Assembly (NCBI RefSeq): GCF_001427305.1
Contig: NZ_LMFZ01000012.1
Coordinates: 372,001-436,000 of the forward strand
DNA from: Duganella sp. Root1480D1
Lineage (GTDB): Bacteria > Pseudomonadota > Gammaproteobacteria > Burkholderiales > Burkholderiaceae_D
Reading direction: 5' to 3'
DNA: 64,000 bases
The notes under the pieces were generated by a model, which saw nothing but the letters and a program-made list of their open reading frames with translations, was not told the origin of the DNA and did not search any database. Shown here one piece after another: positions 33,790-43,305 of the stretch; position 1 is the stretch's first letter, and the number at the start of each line of letters is the position of its first letter. The position numbers were made by a program, and so were the translations under genes.

Positions 33790-34554
33790 GTGCCTATCAT
33801 CCAACCGCCATTTGCCGATATCGACATCCGCAGCTACGGCCAGCAGTGGATGGCAGACCGCCATGCGTTCGCCCAGCTGGTACTACCTTTATCGGGCGCA
33901 GTGGATCTTGAAGTCGAAGGCAAGGGCGACCGGCTGACTCCCTTGAAAGGCGCCGTCGTCGTGGCCGGGGCTTGGCATTCGCAGCATAGCGCCGTCGACA
34001 ACCGCTCGCTGATCGTTGACGTCGACCAGGCTGCGATGAACCATCCCGCCTGGGAATGCCTGGCGCAGCGGCCGTTCGCCGGCATCAGTCCCGCCGCGCG
34101 CAAGCTGGTCGAGTTCATGCAGCTTTCCATCGCCGGGAATGCAGTCCCAGGGGCGCTGCTTCGCGGCTGGGTGCCGCTGCTGCTGGATACGCTCATGCTG
34201 CAACCGCCACGCCTGCAATCGCGCCTGGCGGCCCTGCTGGCGCACGCCGAAGCACATCTTGCGCTGCCGTGGACGACCGAATCGATGGCGCAATATGCAC
34301 GCATGAGCGTGAGCCGCCTGCATGCCCTGTTCCAGGACGAACTGGCAAGCAGCCCGCGCGCCTGGCTGCTGTCAAGGCGCCTCAATCGCGCCTGCGAACT
34401 GTTGCGCCATTCCGGCCAGCCGATTGCGGATATCGCGCTGGCTACCGGCTTTGGCGACCAGAGCGCCCTCACACGCGCCATGCGCATGCATCTCGACACC
34501 ACGCCGGCCGCCTATCGCCGCCTGGGACAGGAGCCTGCGACAAAAATCCGGTAG
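33790..34554 (+). CDS. AraC-family transcriptional regulator
   Basis: 254 residues, GTG start. The N-terminal cupin-like sensing domain (LVLPLSGAVDLEVEG, GAWHSQHSAVDN) is followed by the double helix-turn-helix domain (about 160-250) ending in the signature PIADIALATGFGDQSALTRA with LDTTPAAYRR. It is divergent from the CBM9-like gene and followed after 35 bases by a DMT exporter. It may govern either neighbour. The tandem TTTAGTRAAC sites just upstream could be its own targets or those of the LacI protein. Confidence 0.87.
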   Translation: MPIIQPPFADIDIRSYGQQWMADRHAFAQLVLPLSGAVDLEVEGKGDRLTPLKGAVVVAGAWHSQHSAVDNRSLIVDVDQAAMNHPAWECLAQRPFAGISPAARKLVEFMQLSIAGNAVPGALLRGWVPLLLDTLMLQPPRLQSRLAALLAHAEAHLALPWTTESMAQYARMSVSRLHALFQDELASSPRAWLLSRRLNRACELLRHSGQPIADIALATGFGDQSALTRAMRMHLDTTPAAYRRLGQEPATKIR

Positions 34555-34589
34555 ACCGCGCCAAGACCTTTGCCCGCACAGCATCCACC

Positions 34590-35516
34590 ATGTCCCTATT
34601 TGGGAGATGGGCATTGAATATTTCACTTGGCATTATTGCCGGCGTCATCGCCGGCGCATTCTGGGGACTGGTTTTCCTCGCACCGGAGCTGACGCGCGGT
34701 TTCACGCCGATCCAGCTATCCGCGGGCCGCTACCTGGCCTACGGCCTGATCGCCGCCCTCCTCGTCTCGCGCTCGTGGCGCCGCCTGCTTGCCAAGCTGG
34801 CCTGGCGCGAATGGAAGGCCCTGGCCTGGCTCAGTTTTGCGGGCAATATCGTCTACTATTTTTTCCTGGCGAAGGCGGTGCAGGCCGGCGGCATTGCCAT
34901 GGCATCGATCGTGATCGGCCTGCTGCCGGTGGTGATCACGCTGGCCGGCAGCCGCGATGCCGGCGCCATTCCGTTGCGTCGCCTGCTGCCGTCGATTATG
35001 CTCAGCACCGCCGGGCTGTTTTGCATCAGCTGGCAGCACCTACAAACAGGCTCGCTGGCCGGCTTGCTGTACGCGAGCGGCGCCCTGGCATCGTGGACCG
35101 CCTACGCAGTCGGCAACAGCCGGTGTCTGGCACGCCTCAAGTCCATTACGCCGCATGAATGGAGCATGCTCACCGGCCTGGTGACAGGCGCGGAAGCCCT
35201 GCTGCTGGCAGTGCCGGCCCTGGTTTCCGGAGCACCGCAGCACAGTGCTCCCGAATGGCTGTATTTTGCGGCCGTGGTTACCAGCGTCGCCATCCTCTGC
35301 TCCATCATCGGCAACGGTTTCTGGAACTACGCCAGCCGCGCCTTGCCACTCACCCTGACCGGCCAGATGATCGTGTTCGAGACCTTGTTTGCGGCGCTGT
35401 ACGGCTTCCTGTGGGATGCGCGCTGGCCGACTGCGATCGAGGCCGCGGCGATGGCATTGCTGGTATCGGGCGTGGCCACGTGCGCGCTGGCGCACGGGCC
35501 AAAAGCTTCACGCTGA
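34590..35516 (+). CDS. DMT-superfamily (EamA) transporter
   Basis: 308 residues, about ten hydrophobic segments in two EamA repeats (first starts IIAGVIAGAFWGLVFLAPEL). Members export amino acids, metabolites or drugs; the substrate is unknown. It may be co-transcribed with the araC gene 35 bases upstream. The 3' end overlaps the convergent permease gene by 9 bases. No clear Shine-Dalgarno sequence precedes the ATG, but the membrane domain begins soon after, so the start is close to right. Confidence 0.8.
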   Translation: MSLFGRWALNISLGIIAGVIAGAFWGLVFLAPELTRGFTPIQLSAGRYLAYGLIAALLVSRSWRRLLAKLAWREWKALAWLSFAGNIVYYFFLAKAVQAGGIAMASIVIGLLPVVITLAGSRDAGAIPLRRLLPSIMLSTAGLFCISWQHLQTGSLAGLLYASGALASWTAYAVGNSRCLARLKSITPHEWSMLTGLVTGAEALLLAVPALVSGAPQHSAPEWLYFAAVVTSVAILCSIIGNGFWNYASRALPLTLTGQMIVFETLFAALYGFLWDARWPTAIEAAAMALLVSGVATCALAHGPKASR

Positions 35517-37961
35517 CTGCAAGGCCGATGCAGGATGCATGCACATGGCGATCCATGCATGGCGGGCCACCGCAGCGGCTGCGACAATTGCTGTCGCAGC
35601 CAGCGCGCCAGGCAGGGTCCACCACGCGATAGGCGCTCGCTCGACAAATCCGGCAAGGTAGCGCTCAATCGCCACGCCAGCCAGAGGAATCGCAATGACG
35701 GCAGCCGCCAGCACCAGTGCCCCCGCCTCGCGTGCCACCAGCCAGCCGATATCCCGCGGACTGGCCCCATGCAGCTTGCGCAGCACGATCTCCTTGCTGC
35801 GCCGCTGTACGGCGTATGCGGCCAGCACATAGGTACCAAAGGCAGCAATGGCGAGGGCGATCGCGGTTGCCAGCCCGAGCAACTTGGCCATGCGGGCATC
35901 TTCGGCATAGCTGTCGGCCATCACCTGGCTGGCAGAACGCACTTCCAGCATGTCGTCCGGGAAGTATTTGCTCCATAGCTGCCTGACCTGCAACTCCGCC
36001 GCGCGGATGTCCCCCGAGGTACGGATGTTCAGCGTCACCGACGCAGTCCAGAGCTCGTAAGCGAGCGGGCCAGGCTGCTCGCGCAGGGAGCGGTAGCGGA
36101 TCTGCGGTGCGATCCCGATCACCTGCTTGCGGATGGTTGCTTCGGGCGTGACCATCTCCACTGTCTGGCCAATCGCTTCGGCATCGGTAGCGAAACCTAA
36201 AGCGCGGGCCGCGAGCGAATTCAGGACAACCAGGCTGGGGTCATCATCCTTGTCGCGGCTGCGCTCGAACAAGCGTCCTGCCACGGGGTTGATCTGGTAG
36301 CTGCGGAAGAAGTCGTTACCGACCGATTTGATGGCGACGGCGGCATTGGTTCCGCTTGGACGCCGCAGCGTGGCGCTCCACATTCCCTGGTCGGCGGTAG
36401 CCGGATCATCTGAAACTGCGATGCCGGCGATGCCGGGCTGCGCCTCCAGTTCGGCCATGAAAGCCCGCACATCAGGGTCCTGGCGCGCCGGACCCGGCGT
36501 ATTCACGATCAGGATAGGCGCCGGATCGAAGCCCGGCGAGACGGTCATGGCGAATTGCGTTTGCCAGGCTACCGCAAGCGCCACGGCGGCAAGTCCCATG
36601 GCGCTGGCCATCTGGAACACAGTCAGTGCACGTCGTAGATAGCCTCCGCCCACAGGCTCCGCATCCGGGCGGCCGCCCAGCGCCTGGGCTGGACGGGCCC
36701 GGATCGCAATCCATGCCGGGTACAAGGCAGTCAGGAAGCCGATTGCCAGGCCCAAGGCCAATGCATAGCAGACGGTTACGGGCGACAGCAACGCCGCCAG
36801 GTCGCGCTGCATCAGTCCGGAAAAAGCGGGCAGCAGCAACCATGCCAACACCAGGCCCAGCACCGTCGCCAGAAGGCAAACCAGCAGCGATTCAGCCAGC
36901 ATCTGCAATACCACCTGCCTGGTGCTCGCACCAAGAACCTTGCACACCCCAATCTCGCGCTGGCGGCGAATGACGCGCACCACGGTCAGGTTCACATAAT
37001 TTACGCTCGCAAGCAGGAGCACCAGCACGGCCACCGCCGCCAGTGCTGCGATGGCGGCCGGGTTGCCACGGTCACCCCTCGCCCAAACCTGGTCGCCAAC
37101 TACCTGGTCATCGAAATAGGCATCACGCATTGGAAACAGCGACACCGCAATCGCATGGCGGCCGCCCAGCGCCTGGCGTGCCTCCGGCGTCATTTCCCTG
37201 GCCATGGGTGAATCTTCAACCGCGGCCTGGAGGGCGCCAACAATGGCCGGCAAGGATGCTTCCTGGCGTACCCGGACCAGGATACGGCCGCCCCAGCCAC
37301 GCGCGCCATCCTGCATTTCTTCCTGCATGACGCGGTCGGCCAGATGCGTATGACTGCCGGCCAGGGCTTCAAAAGGTATGGTGGTATTGGCCGGCTGGTC
37401 GCGTACCACGGCCATGACGCGCAATTGCTTCGGCTTGGGGCCGGCAAGCACTGCGGTCTGGCCCAGGGCTTCCTGCTCGCCGAACATGCGTTGTGCAGCC
37501 GATTCCGTCAGGACCAGCCCTTCCGGTGCCTCCAGTGCATGCTCAAGATCGCCCCGCAGCGCCCGCAGGCCCAGCATGCGCGTAAAGCCAGGCATGACGA
37601 GCAGGGCATTCAGCCGAACCAGCCTGTCATTCACCCGCAGGGCGAGCGGAGCGACGGCCGGCCGTGCCGGAACAAACGCCGTTGCCGCCTCCACGCCGGG
37701 CAACGCCAGTGCCGCTTTACGCAGCATCAGCGGTGCCGTGTCATATACCGGAGCTCCCGCATGCATATTGAGCTGCTGCTTCAGGATATACGTCCGCTCC
37801 ACATTGGGGATGTGCACATTGTATTGGGTCGAGTGGCGTACAAAACCAAACAGCAGCACAGCAACGGCAAGGCCGATGCCCAGGCCTGCGATGGCCACCA
37901 GGGAATACACTGGTTCCTGCATGAGAGTGCGCCAGCCGATACGGAAATCGCGAAAAATCAT
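35508..37961 (-). CDS. MacB/FtsX-type ABC transporter permease
   Basis: 817 residues. Two FtsX units: each has a membrane helix, a periplasmic MacB-PCD domain and a three-helix block (VLVLLLASVNYVNLTVVRVI with RQREIGVCKVLGAS, and near the C-terminus YAVQRRSKEIVLRKLHGAS). This duplicated form occurs in efflux ABC systems of the MacB superfamily that transduce force to the periplasm. It lies 12 bases after the ATPase gene and is the last gene of the adaptor-ATPase-permease operon. Confidence 0.88.
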   Translation of the reverse strand: MIFRDFRIGWRTLMQEPVYSLVAIAGLGIGLAVAVLLFGFVRHSTQYNVHIPNVERTYILKQQLNMHAGAPVYDTAPLMLRKAALALPGVEAATAFVPARPAVAPLALRVNDRLVRLNALLVMPGFTRMLGLRALRGDLEHALEAPEGLVLTESAAQRMFGEQEALGQTAVLAGPKPKQLRVMAVVRDQPANTTIPFEALAGSHTHLADRVMQEEMQDGARGWGGRILVRVRQEASLPAIVGALQAAVEDSPMAREMTPEARQALGGRHAIAVSLFPMRDAYFDDQVVGDQVWARGDRGNPAAIAALAAVAVLVLLLASVNYVNLTVVRVIRRQREIGVCKVLGASTRQVVLQMLAESLLVCLLATVLGLVLAWLLLPAFSGLMQRDLAALLSPVTVCYALALGLAIGFLTALYPAWIAIRARPAQALGGRPDAEPVGGGYLRRALTVFQMASAMGLAAVALAVAWQTQFAMTVSPGFDPAPILIVNTPGPARQDPDVRAFMAELEAQPGIAGIAVSDDPATADQGMWSATLRRPSGTNAAVAIKSVGNDFFRSYQINPVAGRLFERSRDKDDDPSLVVLNSLAARALGFATDAEAIGQTVEMVTPEATIRKQVIGIAPQIRYRSLREQPGPLAYELWTASVTLNIRTSGDIRAAELQVRQLWSKYFPDDMLEVRSASQVMADSYAEDARMAKLLGLATAIALAIAAFGTYVLAAYAVQRRSKEIVLRKLHGASPRDIGWLVAREAGALVLAAAVIAIPLAGVAIERYLAGFVERAPIAWWTLPGALAATAIVAAAAVARHAWIAMCMHPASALQSA

Positions 37962-37973
37962 CCGGCTTCTCCT

Positions 37974-38678
37974 TCAGGCGGCTTGCAGCGCATCGACCAG
38001 GATGCGGCCATCCAGCAGCCGCAGCACGCGCGATGCTTGCGCGGCGTGGGCCGGCGAGTGGGTCACCATCACCACGGTCGTGCCTTCGGCATTGATCTGC
38101 CGCAGCAGGCGCATGACTTCCTCACCATGGGCGGTATCCAGGTTGCCGGTCGGTTCGTCCGCCAGCAACAAGGCCGGATTTGCAACCAGGGCGCGGGCAA
38201 TCGCAACGCGCTGCTGCTGACCGCCTGATAGTTGTGAGGGACGATGCCTGGCGCGGTGGGCGATGCCAAGTTTTTCCAGCATTGCCGCGACACGCTGGCG
38301 GCGTTCAGCCGGAGCGACATTCATGTATTGCAGCGCCAGCTCAACGTTCTCGGCAACGCTTAGCTGTTCGATCAGGTTGAAACCCTGGAAGATAAAGCCG
38401 ATGCGGCCGCGACGAAGACGATTCAATTCACCCTCGCTCCAGGAACTGACCGGCCGGCCGTCGAAGCTGTATTCGCCGCTATCCGGTGCGTCGAGTAGTC
38501 CGAGGATCGACAGCAGCGTGGACTTGCCGCAGCCGGAGGGGCCAGTCACGGCAAGGTACTCGCCGGCTTCGATATCGAGGTCGATGTGGTCGAGTGCACG
38601 GGTGCGGACTTCGCCGCCTTCAAAGGTCTTGGTGATGTTCCGGAGGCTGAACATGCTGGTTCTCATAGTCTTTATCAT
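37974..38678 (-). CDS. ABC transporter ATP-binding protein, MacB/LolD type
   Basis: 234 residues with Walker A GPSGCGKST, Q-loop FQGFNL, signature LSGGQQQRVAIARAL, Walker B LLLADEPTGNLD and H-loop THS. It energises the FtsX-type permease encoded next. Its ATG overlaps the stop of the adaptor gene (ATGA). Two internal ATGs at codons 5 and 9 are possible alternative starts because the first has no clear ribosome site. Confidence 0.92.
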   Translation of the reverse strand: MIKTMRTSMFSLRNITKTFEGGEVRTRALDHIDLDIEAGEYLAVTGPSGCGKSTLLSILGLLDAPDSGEYSFDGRPVSSWSEGELNRLRRGRIGFIFQGFNLIEQLSVAENVELALQYMNVAPAERRQRVAAMLEKLGIAHRARHRPSQLSGGQQQRVAIARALVANPALLLADEPTGNLDTAHGEEVMRLLRQINAEGTTVVMVTHSPAHAAQASRVLRLLDGRILVDALQAA

Positions 38679-40003
38679 GGTGATTGTAGCGGGGTGGAAA
38701 TCGGAATGGGTGCATCAAATTGCAGGTGCTGCATCGCGCCGTAACGCGCATAGCTGGAAACGATGACGCGCTCGCCCGCCGCCAGCCCCGCTGCCACTTC
38801 GACCTGGGCGTTGTTGCGGCGCCCAAGTCGCAGCGCGCGGCGGCTGGCGCCGCGGCCGTCGGCGTCGACTACATAGGCCCAGGCGCCCGCGCCGTCGGTG
38901 GCGAAAGCATCGTTCGGAAGCAGCAGCGCCGCTTGCGCGCCGCCGAGTGTGATCGTGGATTCGACTGCCTGGCCCGGACTAAGCCGGGGAACAGCATCGG
39001 CGTCAAACGACAGCTCGACGGCGAAGCGGCCGTCCTTGACTTGCGGGTAGATGCGGCTGACTGCAAGGCCATATGTCCCGTTGCCGATGTGTGCGGTGCC
39101 ACGCAGGCCAGGCACCAGCCGGGCAAGATAAAACTCATCGACCTGGGCATCAAGCTTGAAGCGCGCCTGCTCGTCGATGCGCCCGATGTGCTGTCCTGGG
39201 ACGACCGTTTCACCGACCTTGAGGCGAAAGTCGGTCAGGCACCCTGGCGCAGGGGCGCGCACCACCAGCGCGTCCACTGCGGCATGCACCAGTTTGAGGC
39301 CCGCTTCCAGGCGCGCCGTGGCGGCCTCCATCTGGTGCAGGGCTTCGGCCTGCGTCGCAGCTTCGATATCATTATTGCTGCGCTCATTGGCAAGCAGGCG
39401 GCGCTGCTGCTGCAGGCGGTCGCCCGATTCCTCCAACCCGGCCGCAGAAATAAAGCCCTGTGCGGACAGGGCACTGGTGCGGGCATGCTGCTTTTCCGCC
39501 TGTGCCATTGCAAACTCCATATCGGCCAGCCTTCGCTGGCGGGCTGCCCGCCCGGCCTCCATATTCACGCGCAGGTTGGCCAGGTTGGAGATTTGCTGCG
39601 CATGTTCCGACTCGCGCTGCAGCACTTCAAGGCGGCGCTGCGGGTTCGACAGGCGGAACAGCGCATCGCCTTGCGCCACCACTGCGCCATCCTGCACCGG
39701 CACCTCCTCCACGCGGCCCGACTCCACCGCATCAAGCATCACCGATTGCAGCGGCGAGGCAATGGCGCGAAGGGAAACGTCATCGCGGAACATACCGCGT
39801 TCGACGCTGGCAATACGCAGTTGGGCGCTCGCCACCATCAGGCCATGCGGCGCAAGCAGCCAGGCTCCCAATGCAAGGGCGGCCACGGCGGCAGTGAGGG
39901 CCAATGTAATGCGCAGGCGCCGGCCATGGCGTGGCGGCATGGGCAGGTCCATTCCGGCGCCGCTCGGCGCGCGTTCCCGGGGTCTTGTTGCGTGCAGGTT
40001 CAT
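38675..40003 (-). CDS. HlyD/MacA-type periplasmic adaptor (membrane fusion protein)
   Basis: 442 residues from this start. A membrane anchor (ITLALTAAVAALALGAWLL) is followed by a lipoyl half (VEEVPVQDGAVVAQGDALFRL), a long coiled-coil hairpin (about 120-230), the second lipoyl half (VVRAPAPGCLTDFRLKVGE) and beta-barrel domains. It should bridge the inner-membrane ABC permease to an outer-membrane channel. A perfect sigma-54 promoter ends only 12 bases upstream, which puts +1 near 40005. The true start may therefore be an internal ATG at 39952 or 39940, both before the anchor. Confidence 0.87.
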   Translation of the reverse strand: MNLHATRPRERAPSGAGMDLPMPPRHGRRLRITLALTAAVAALALGAWLLAPHGLMVASAQLRIASVERGMFRDDVSLRAIASPLQSVMLDAVESGRVEEVPVQDGAVVAQGDALFRLSNPQRRLEVLQRESEHAQQISNLANLRVNMEAGRAARQRRLADMEFAMAQAEKQHARTSALSAQGFISAAGLEESGDRLQQQRRLLANERSNNDIEAATQAEALHQMEAATARLEAGLKLVHAAVDALVVRAPAPGCLTDFRLKVGETVVPGQHIGRIDEQARFKLDAQVDEFYLARLVPGLRGTAHIGNGTYGLAVSRIYPQVKDGRFAVELSFDADAVPRLSPGQAVESTITLGGAQAALLLPNDAFATDGAGAWAYVVDADGRGASRRALRLGRRNNAQVEVAAGLAAGERVIVSSYARYGAMQHLQFDAPIPISTPLQSP

Positions 40004-40015
40004 GCAGCATGCATT

Positions 40016-40031
40016 TGCAAACCCCGTGCCA
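40016..40031 (-). promoter_or_regulatory. Sigma-54 (-24/-12) promoter of the efflux operon
   Basis: On the minus strand TGGCACG-GGGT-TTGCA matches the RpoN consensus TGGCACG-N4-TTGCW at every fixed position. It reads toward the adaptor-ABC operon. Confidence 0.85.
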
Positions 40032-40072
40032 CCCCTGAAACAGGTGCCGCTGGCAGCCATGAGGACGAAATT

Positions 40073-40088
40073 TGTCCGATTCCGGACA
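40073..40088. promoter_or_regulatory. Inverted repeat TGTCCG-N4-CGGACA, likely activator-binding site
   Basis: A perfect 6+6 repeat located 68-83 bases upstream of the predicted sigma-54 start and 62 bases before the response-regulator gene. A further half-site TGTCCG lies at 40114-40119. The divergent NtrC-type regulator is the natural candidate to bind it. Confidence 0.7.
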
Positions 40089-40149
40089 GTTTCAGGTGTT
40101 CGAAACCGGCCACTGTCCGGGGCTGAAGGGGGCTGCTAGAATCGCGGCC

Positions 40150-41466
40150 ATGCCTTCGCATATCCTGATCCTCGATGACGATGCCGACGTCGCACTGGCG
40201 GCGCGCCTGCTGCTGCGCCAAAGCGCTGAACGGGTCGATACGCTGGGTGAGCCACGCTTGCTAGCGCACCGTTTGCGCGATGGCGTGCCAGGCCTGGTTC
40301 TGTTGGACCTGAACTTCACTCCCGGCCGCACCGACGGCAGCGAAGGCCTGGCCGCGCTGGCGCAATTGCGCGCGCTGCCGCAGCCGCCCAGCGTGATCGT
40401 GATGACTGCCTATGCCGATATCCCGCTGGCGGTGGAGGCCATGAAGCGCGGCGCCTGCGATTTCATCACCAAGCCCTGGAACAATGATCGGTTGTTGGCG
40501 ATGGTGGAAAATGCACTTTCCGCGCCAACGCCAATGCCATCGGCGGCATCCGGGACAGGCGCCTTGCTCGGCCAGTCGAAAGCCATTCGCGACCTGCGTG
40601 CGCTGATTGCCCAAATCGGGCCGACCGATGCGAATGTGCTGGTATTGGGTGAAAACGGCACCGGCAAGGAATTGGTGGCACGCGCACTGCACCAATGCTC
40701 GCGGCGCGCGGCCAAGGCCTTCATGGCAGTCGACATGGGCGCCTTGCCGGAATCCACGCTGGAAAGCGAATTGTTCGGCCATCGCAAAGGCGCCTTCACC
40801 GACGCCCGCAACGACCGCGCCGGACGCTTCCAGGCCGCTGCCGGCGGCACGCTGTTCCTTGACGAAATCGGCAACCTGCCCCTGCCGGCCCAGGCTCGCC
40901 TGCTGGCTGCCCTGGAGCGGCGCGAAGTCACCCCGCTGGGCGCCGACCGGGCCGAAGCTGTTGACGTGCGGGTCGTCAGCGCCACCAACCTCGATGAAGC
41001 TCGCTTGCGCGATCCACAGTCATTCAGGACCGATTTGCTGTTCCGGCTGAATACGATTGTGGTGCGTGTCCCGCCCCTGCGCGAACGGCGCGAGGATATC
41101 CCGCTCCTGGTCCGCCACTACCTGGCGCATTATGAAAAACAGTATACCAAGCCGGCGCGTTTATTCGCGGCCGACGCGGAAGCGGCATTGGGTGCGCTGC
41201 AGTGGGACGGCAATGTGCGCGCGCTCCGGCATGCTTGCGAGCGTGCCGTCATCCTTTCCGAAGGCGGGCGCTACGAAGCCGCAGACTTCGGCCAAGAGGC
41301 AAGCGCCCCGGTCGAAAACACTCCCGCACGCAGCCTTGATACGCTGGAGCGCGAAGCCGTGGCTGCGGCGCTCGACCAATGCAAGGGCAATATCTCGCGC
41401 GCAGCCCGGCTGCTTGGAGTAAGCCGCGCCGCTTTGTACCGAAGACTGGAGAAACATGGACTCTGA
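40150..41466 (+). CDS. NtrC-family sigma-54-activating response regulator
   Basis: 438 residues. The receiver domain (about 1-125) has phospho-acceptor Asp53 in LVLLDLNF and the acidic pair in ILILDDD. The AAA+ domain shows Walker A GENGTGKE, the sigma-54 contact loop as GAFTDA rather than the usual GAFTGA, Walker B GGTLFLDEIGN and the R-finger region. A Fis-type helix-turn-helix ends the protein (CKGNISRAARLLGVSRAALY). It is divergent from the efflux operon, whose promoter is sigma-54 type. The histidine kinase gene overlaps its end by 11 bases. The start is the first ATG that keeps a normal receiver N-terminus. Confidence 0.9.
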   Translation: MPSHILILDDDADVALAARLLLRQSAERVDTLGEPRLLAHRLRDGVPGLVLLDLNFTPGRTDGSEGLAALAQLRALPQPPSVIVMTAYADIPLAVEAMKRGACDFITKPWNNDRLLAMVENALSAPTPMPSAASGTGALLGQSKAIRDLRALIAQIGPTDANVLVLGENGTGKELVARALHQCSRRAAKAFMAVDMGALPESTLESELFGHRKGAFTDARNDRAGRFQAAAGGTLFLDEIGNLPLPAQARLLAALERREVTPLGADRAEAVDVRVVSATNLDEARLRDPQSFRTDLLFRLNTIVVRVPPLRERREDIPLLVRHYLAHYEKQYTKPARLFAADAEAALGALQWDGNVRALRHACERAVILSEGGRYEAADFGQEASAPVENTPARSLDTLEREAVAAALDQCKGNISRAARLLGVSRAALYRRLEKHGL

Positions 41467-42655
41467 CCGCTGGTCCGCCGCCACCGGCGCTTTCCTGTTG
41501 GCGGCTGCTGCCTTTTCGGCTGGAGCCTGGCGGCAAGCTGCGGCACTGGCAGGCAGCGCAGTTGTCGCCTGCGTCGCGCTGTACCTGCTGCAGCGCGGCC
41601 TACGCGGCGTAGCCGCCGGCAATGCGCTGCCGCTGGAGCCGCCTGTCCCGGTTTCCGAACTGCAGCGCCAGCAGTTTGCGACGCAGGCGGTTGTGGCCGA
41701 GTCGCGGCTGGAGTTCGCACCGATCGCGTTGTTCAGGATGCCCGGCCTGGAGCCATTGAACGCCAGCGCACGCCGCTTGCTCGCGCCGGGACGTGCCGCC
41801 GATCGCGATGTCCTGGCTGCCAGCCTGGCCGGCCTGGCGTCCGGGCAGCGGCGTGTGCTTGGATTCGACACCGAGGCAGGCAGTGAACGTGCCCTGGCCT
41901 GTGCCAATACGCTGAACGTGGACGGCCGCCAGGAAAAGCTGGTCGCCCTGTTGCCGATGGAGGACGAACTCGCGGCCGAAGCCATGCAAGCCTGGCAAAA
42001 GCTGGTCCACGTGCTGACGCACGAAATCATGAATTCCCTGACCCCAGTCGCCTCGCTGTCGAAGACTTCGCGCGAGATGCTGTCCGGCGCACAATTGCCG
42101 CCCGGCCTGGCACAGGACCTGGACACCGCGCTCGATGCAATCAGCCGCCGGGCCGATAGCCTGGCGCATTTCGTCAGTGCATATCGCGCACTTGCCACGG
42201 TGCCTGAAGCACAGCCGCAGACCATCGAATTGAGAGCCCTGTTCGAGCGCGTCAAGGCACTGGCCGCGCCAGGTTGGCTGGTGATGGGCGGCATCTTGCT
42301 GGTCAGCGTAGAACCGGAATCCCTGCAATTACGCGCCGATCCCGGCCAACTGGAACAGGCCCTGGTCAATTTGCTGCAAAACGCCGCTGAAGCCAGCGTT
42401 GGCGCCAGCACGCCGCAAGCGACGCTCAGCGCCAGCCTGGCACGTGGCGGTCGCCTGCGCATCGAAGTCGCCGACAACGGTCCCGGCGTCCCTGACGAAG
42501 TGGCGGGACAAATCTTCACGCCCTTCTTCACAACGAAACCAAAAGGCAGCGGCATCGGGCTCGCGCTGGTTAAGCAACTTGTGCATCGCAACGGAGGAAC
42601 GGTGCGATATAGCCGCTCTGTTGCTGGCGGCGCGCGATTCGTCGTGGTGTTTTAG
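41456..42655 (+). CDS. Sensor histidine kinase partner of the NtrC-type regulator
   Basis: 399 residues. Two hydrophobic helices lie at the N-terminus (about 10-50) with almost no periplasmic part, so the signal is likely sensed in the membrane or cytosol. A PAS-like middle part is followed by the H-box LTHEIMNSLTP and the ATPase boxes NLLQNAAEAS (N), VADNGPGVP (G1), FFTTKPKGSGIGLAL (G2). It overlaps the regulator gene by 11 bases, which marks them as a pair controlling the neighbouring efflux pump. Confidence 0.9.
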   Translation: MDSDRWSAATGAFLLAAAAFSAGAWRQAAALAGSAVVACVALYLLQRGLRGVAAGNALPLEPPVPVSELQRQQFATQAVVAESRLEFAPIALFRMPGLEPLNASARRLLAPGRAADRDVLAASLAGLASGQRRVLGFDTEAGSERALACANTLNVDGRQEKLVALLPMEDELAAEAMQAWQKLVHVLTHEIMNSLTPVASLSKTSREMLSGAQLPPGLAQDLDTALDAISRRADSLAHFVSAYRALATVPEAQPQTIELRALFERVKALAAPGWLVMGGILLVSVEPESLQLRADPGQLEQALVNLLQNAAEASVGASTPQATLSASLARGGRLRIEVADNGPGVPDEVAGQIFTPFFTTKPKGSGIGLALVKQLVHRNGGTVRYSRSVAGGARFVVVF

Positions 42656-42722
42656 CAGTGGATTGCGCCGCTCGGTGCATATTGGTTAATATTTGGCGAT
42701 TCGTCCACGACAAACGACCAGC

Positions 42723-43265
42723 ATGACAAGCGTCCGCCAGAACCTCTCCATGATCCTTGCAACGATGGTCATGTTCGGGGCCGCACTGCTGATCAATGAA
42801 CTCCTGTTCAAGCAACTGGAGTTTGCCGAAGGGATCAACTGGATTTACCTGCCCGCCGGCGTGCGCCTGTTGGCCACCTTGCTGTTTGCCGAAGCTGGTG
42901 CGATCGGCCTGCTGGCAGTCTCCTGGCTTTACTGCTTCCTTATCCTTTTCCCGCACGAACCGGTGCGCGCCTTTGCCGGCGGCATCCTCGCCAGTGCCGC
43001 GCCCTACCTGGTCTACCTGGGCGCCAGGCGCTGGCTCGACCTGCAAGGCTCACTGGCCAACCTGGCCGCATGGCAGGTGCTGGCCTGCGCCGTCGCCTAT
43101 TCCTTCGCCAGCCCCTTGCTGCACCATATCTGGTTTGCCCTCTACGAGGGACGCGGCCACCTGCTGGGCAGCTTTGCCGTCATGGCACTGGGCGACCTGG
43201 CGGGAACCGTGATCCTGCTGTTTTTCACGAAATGGGTGATGCGCCTGTCCACGCCGCGTACTTAG
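42723..43265 (+). CDS. Integral membrane protein, MASE1-like
   Basis: 180 residues with about five to six hydrophobic segments and no soluble domain. The arrangement (GINWIYLPAGVRLLATLLF, then FAGGILASAAPYLVYLGARR) resembles an isolated MASE1-type sensory membrane domain without an output domain. I do not recognise a specific family with certainty. It stands 67 bases after the kinase gene and 40 bases before the second TonB receptor gene, and may be transcribed with either. Confidence 0.55.
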   Translation: MTSVRQNLSMILATMVMFGAALLINELLFKQLEFAEGINWIYLPAGVRLLATLLFAEAGAIGLLAVSWLYCFLILFPHEPVRAFAGGILASAAPYLVYLGARRWLDLQGSLANLAAWQVLACAVAYSFASPLLHHIWFALYEGRGHLLGSFAVMALGDLAGTVILLFFTKWVMRLSTPRT

Positions 43266-43305
43266 TGTAAACTCGCGCCCCCGCTGCAGCAGCTCCCAAT
43301 TTCGC

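Noticed and set aside
34056..34589. Upstream extension of the DMT transporter frame
   Set aside because: It overlaps the araC-type gene in another frame; the membrane protein starts at 34590.
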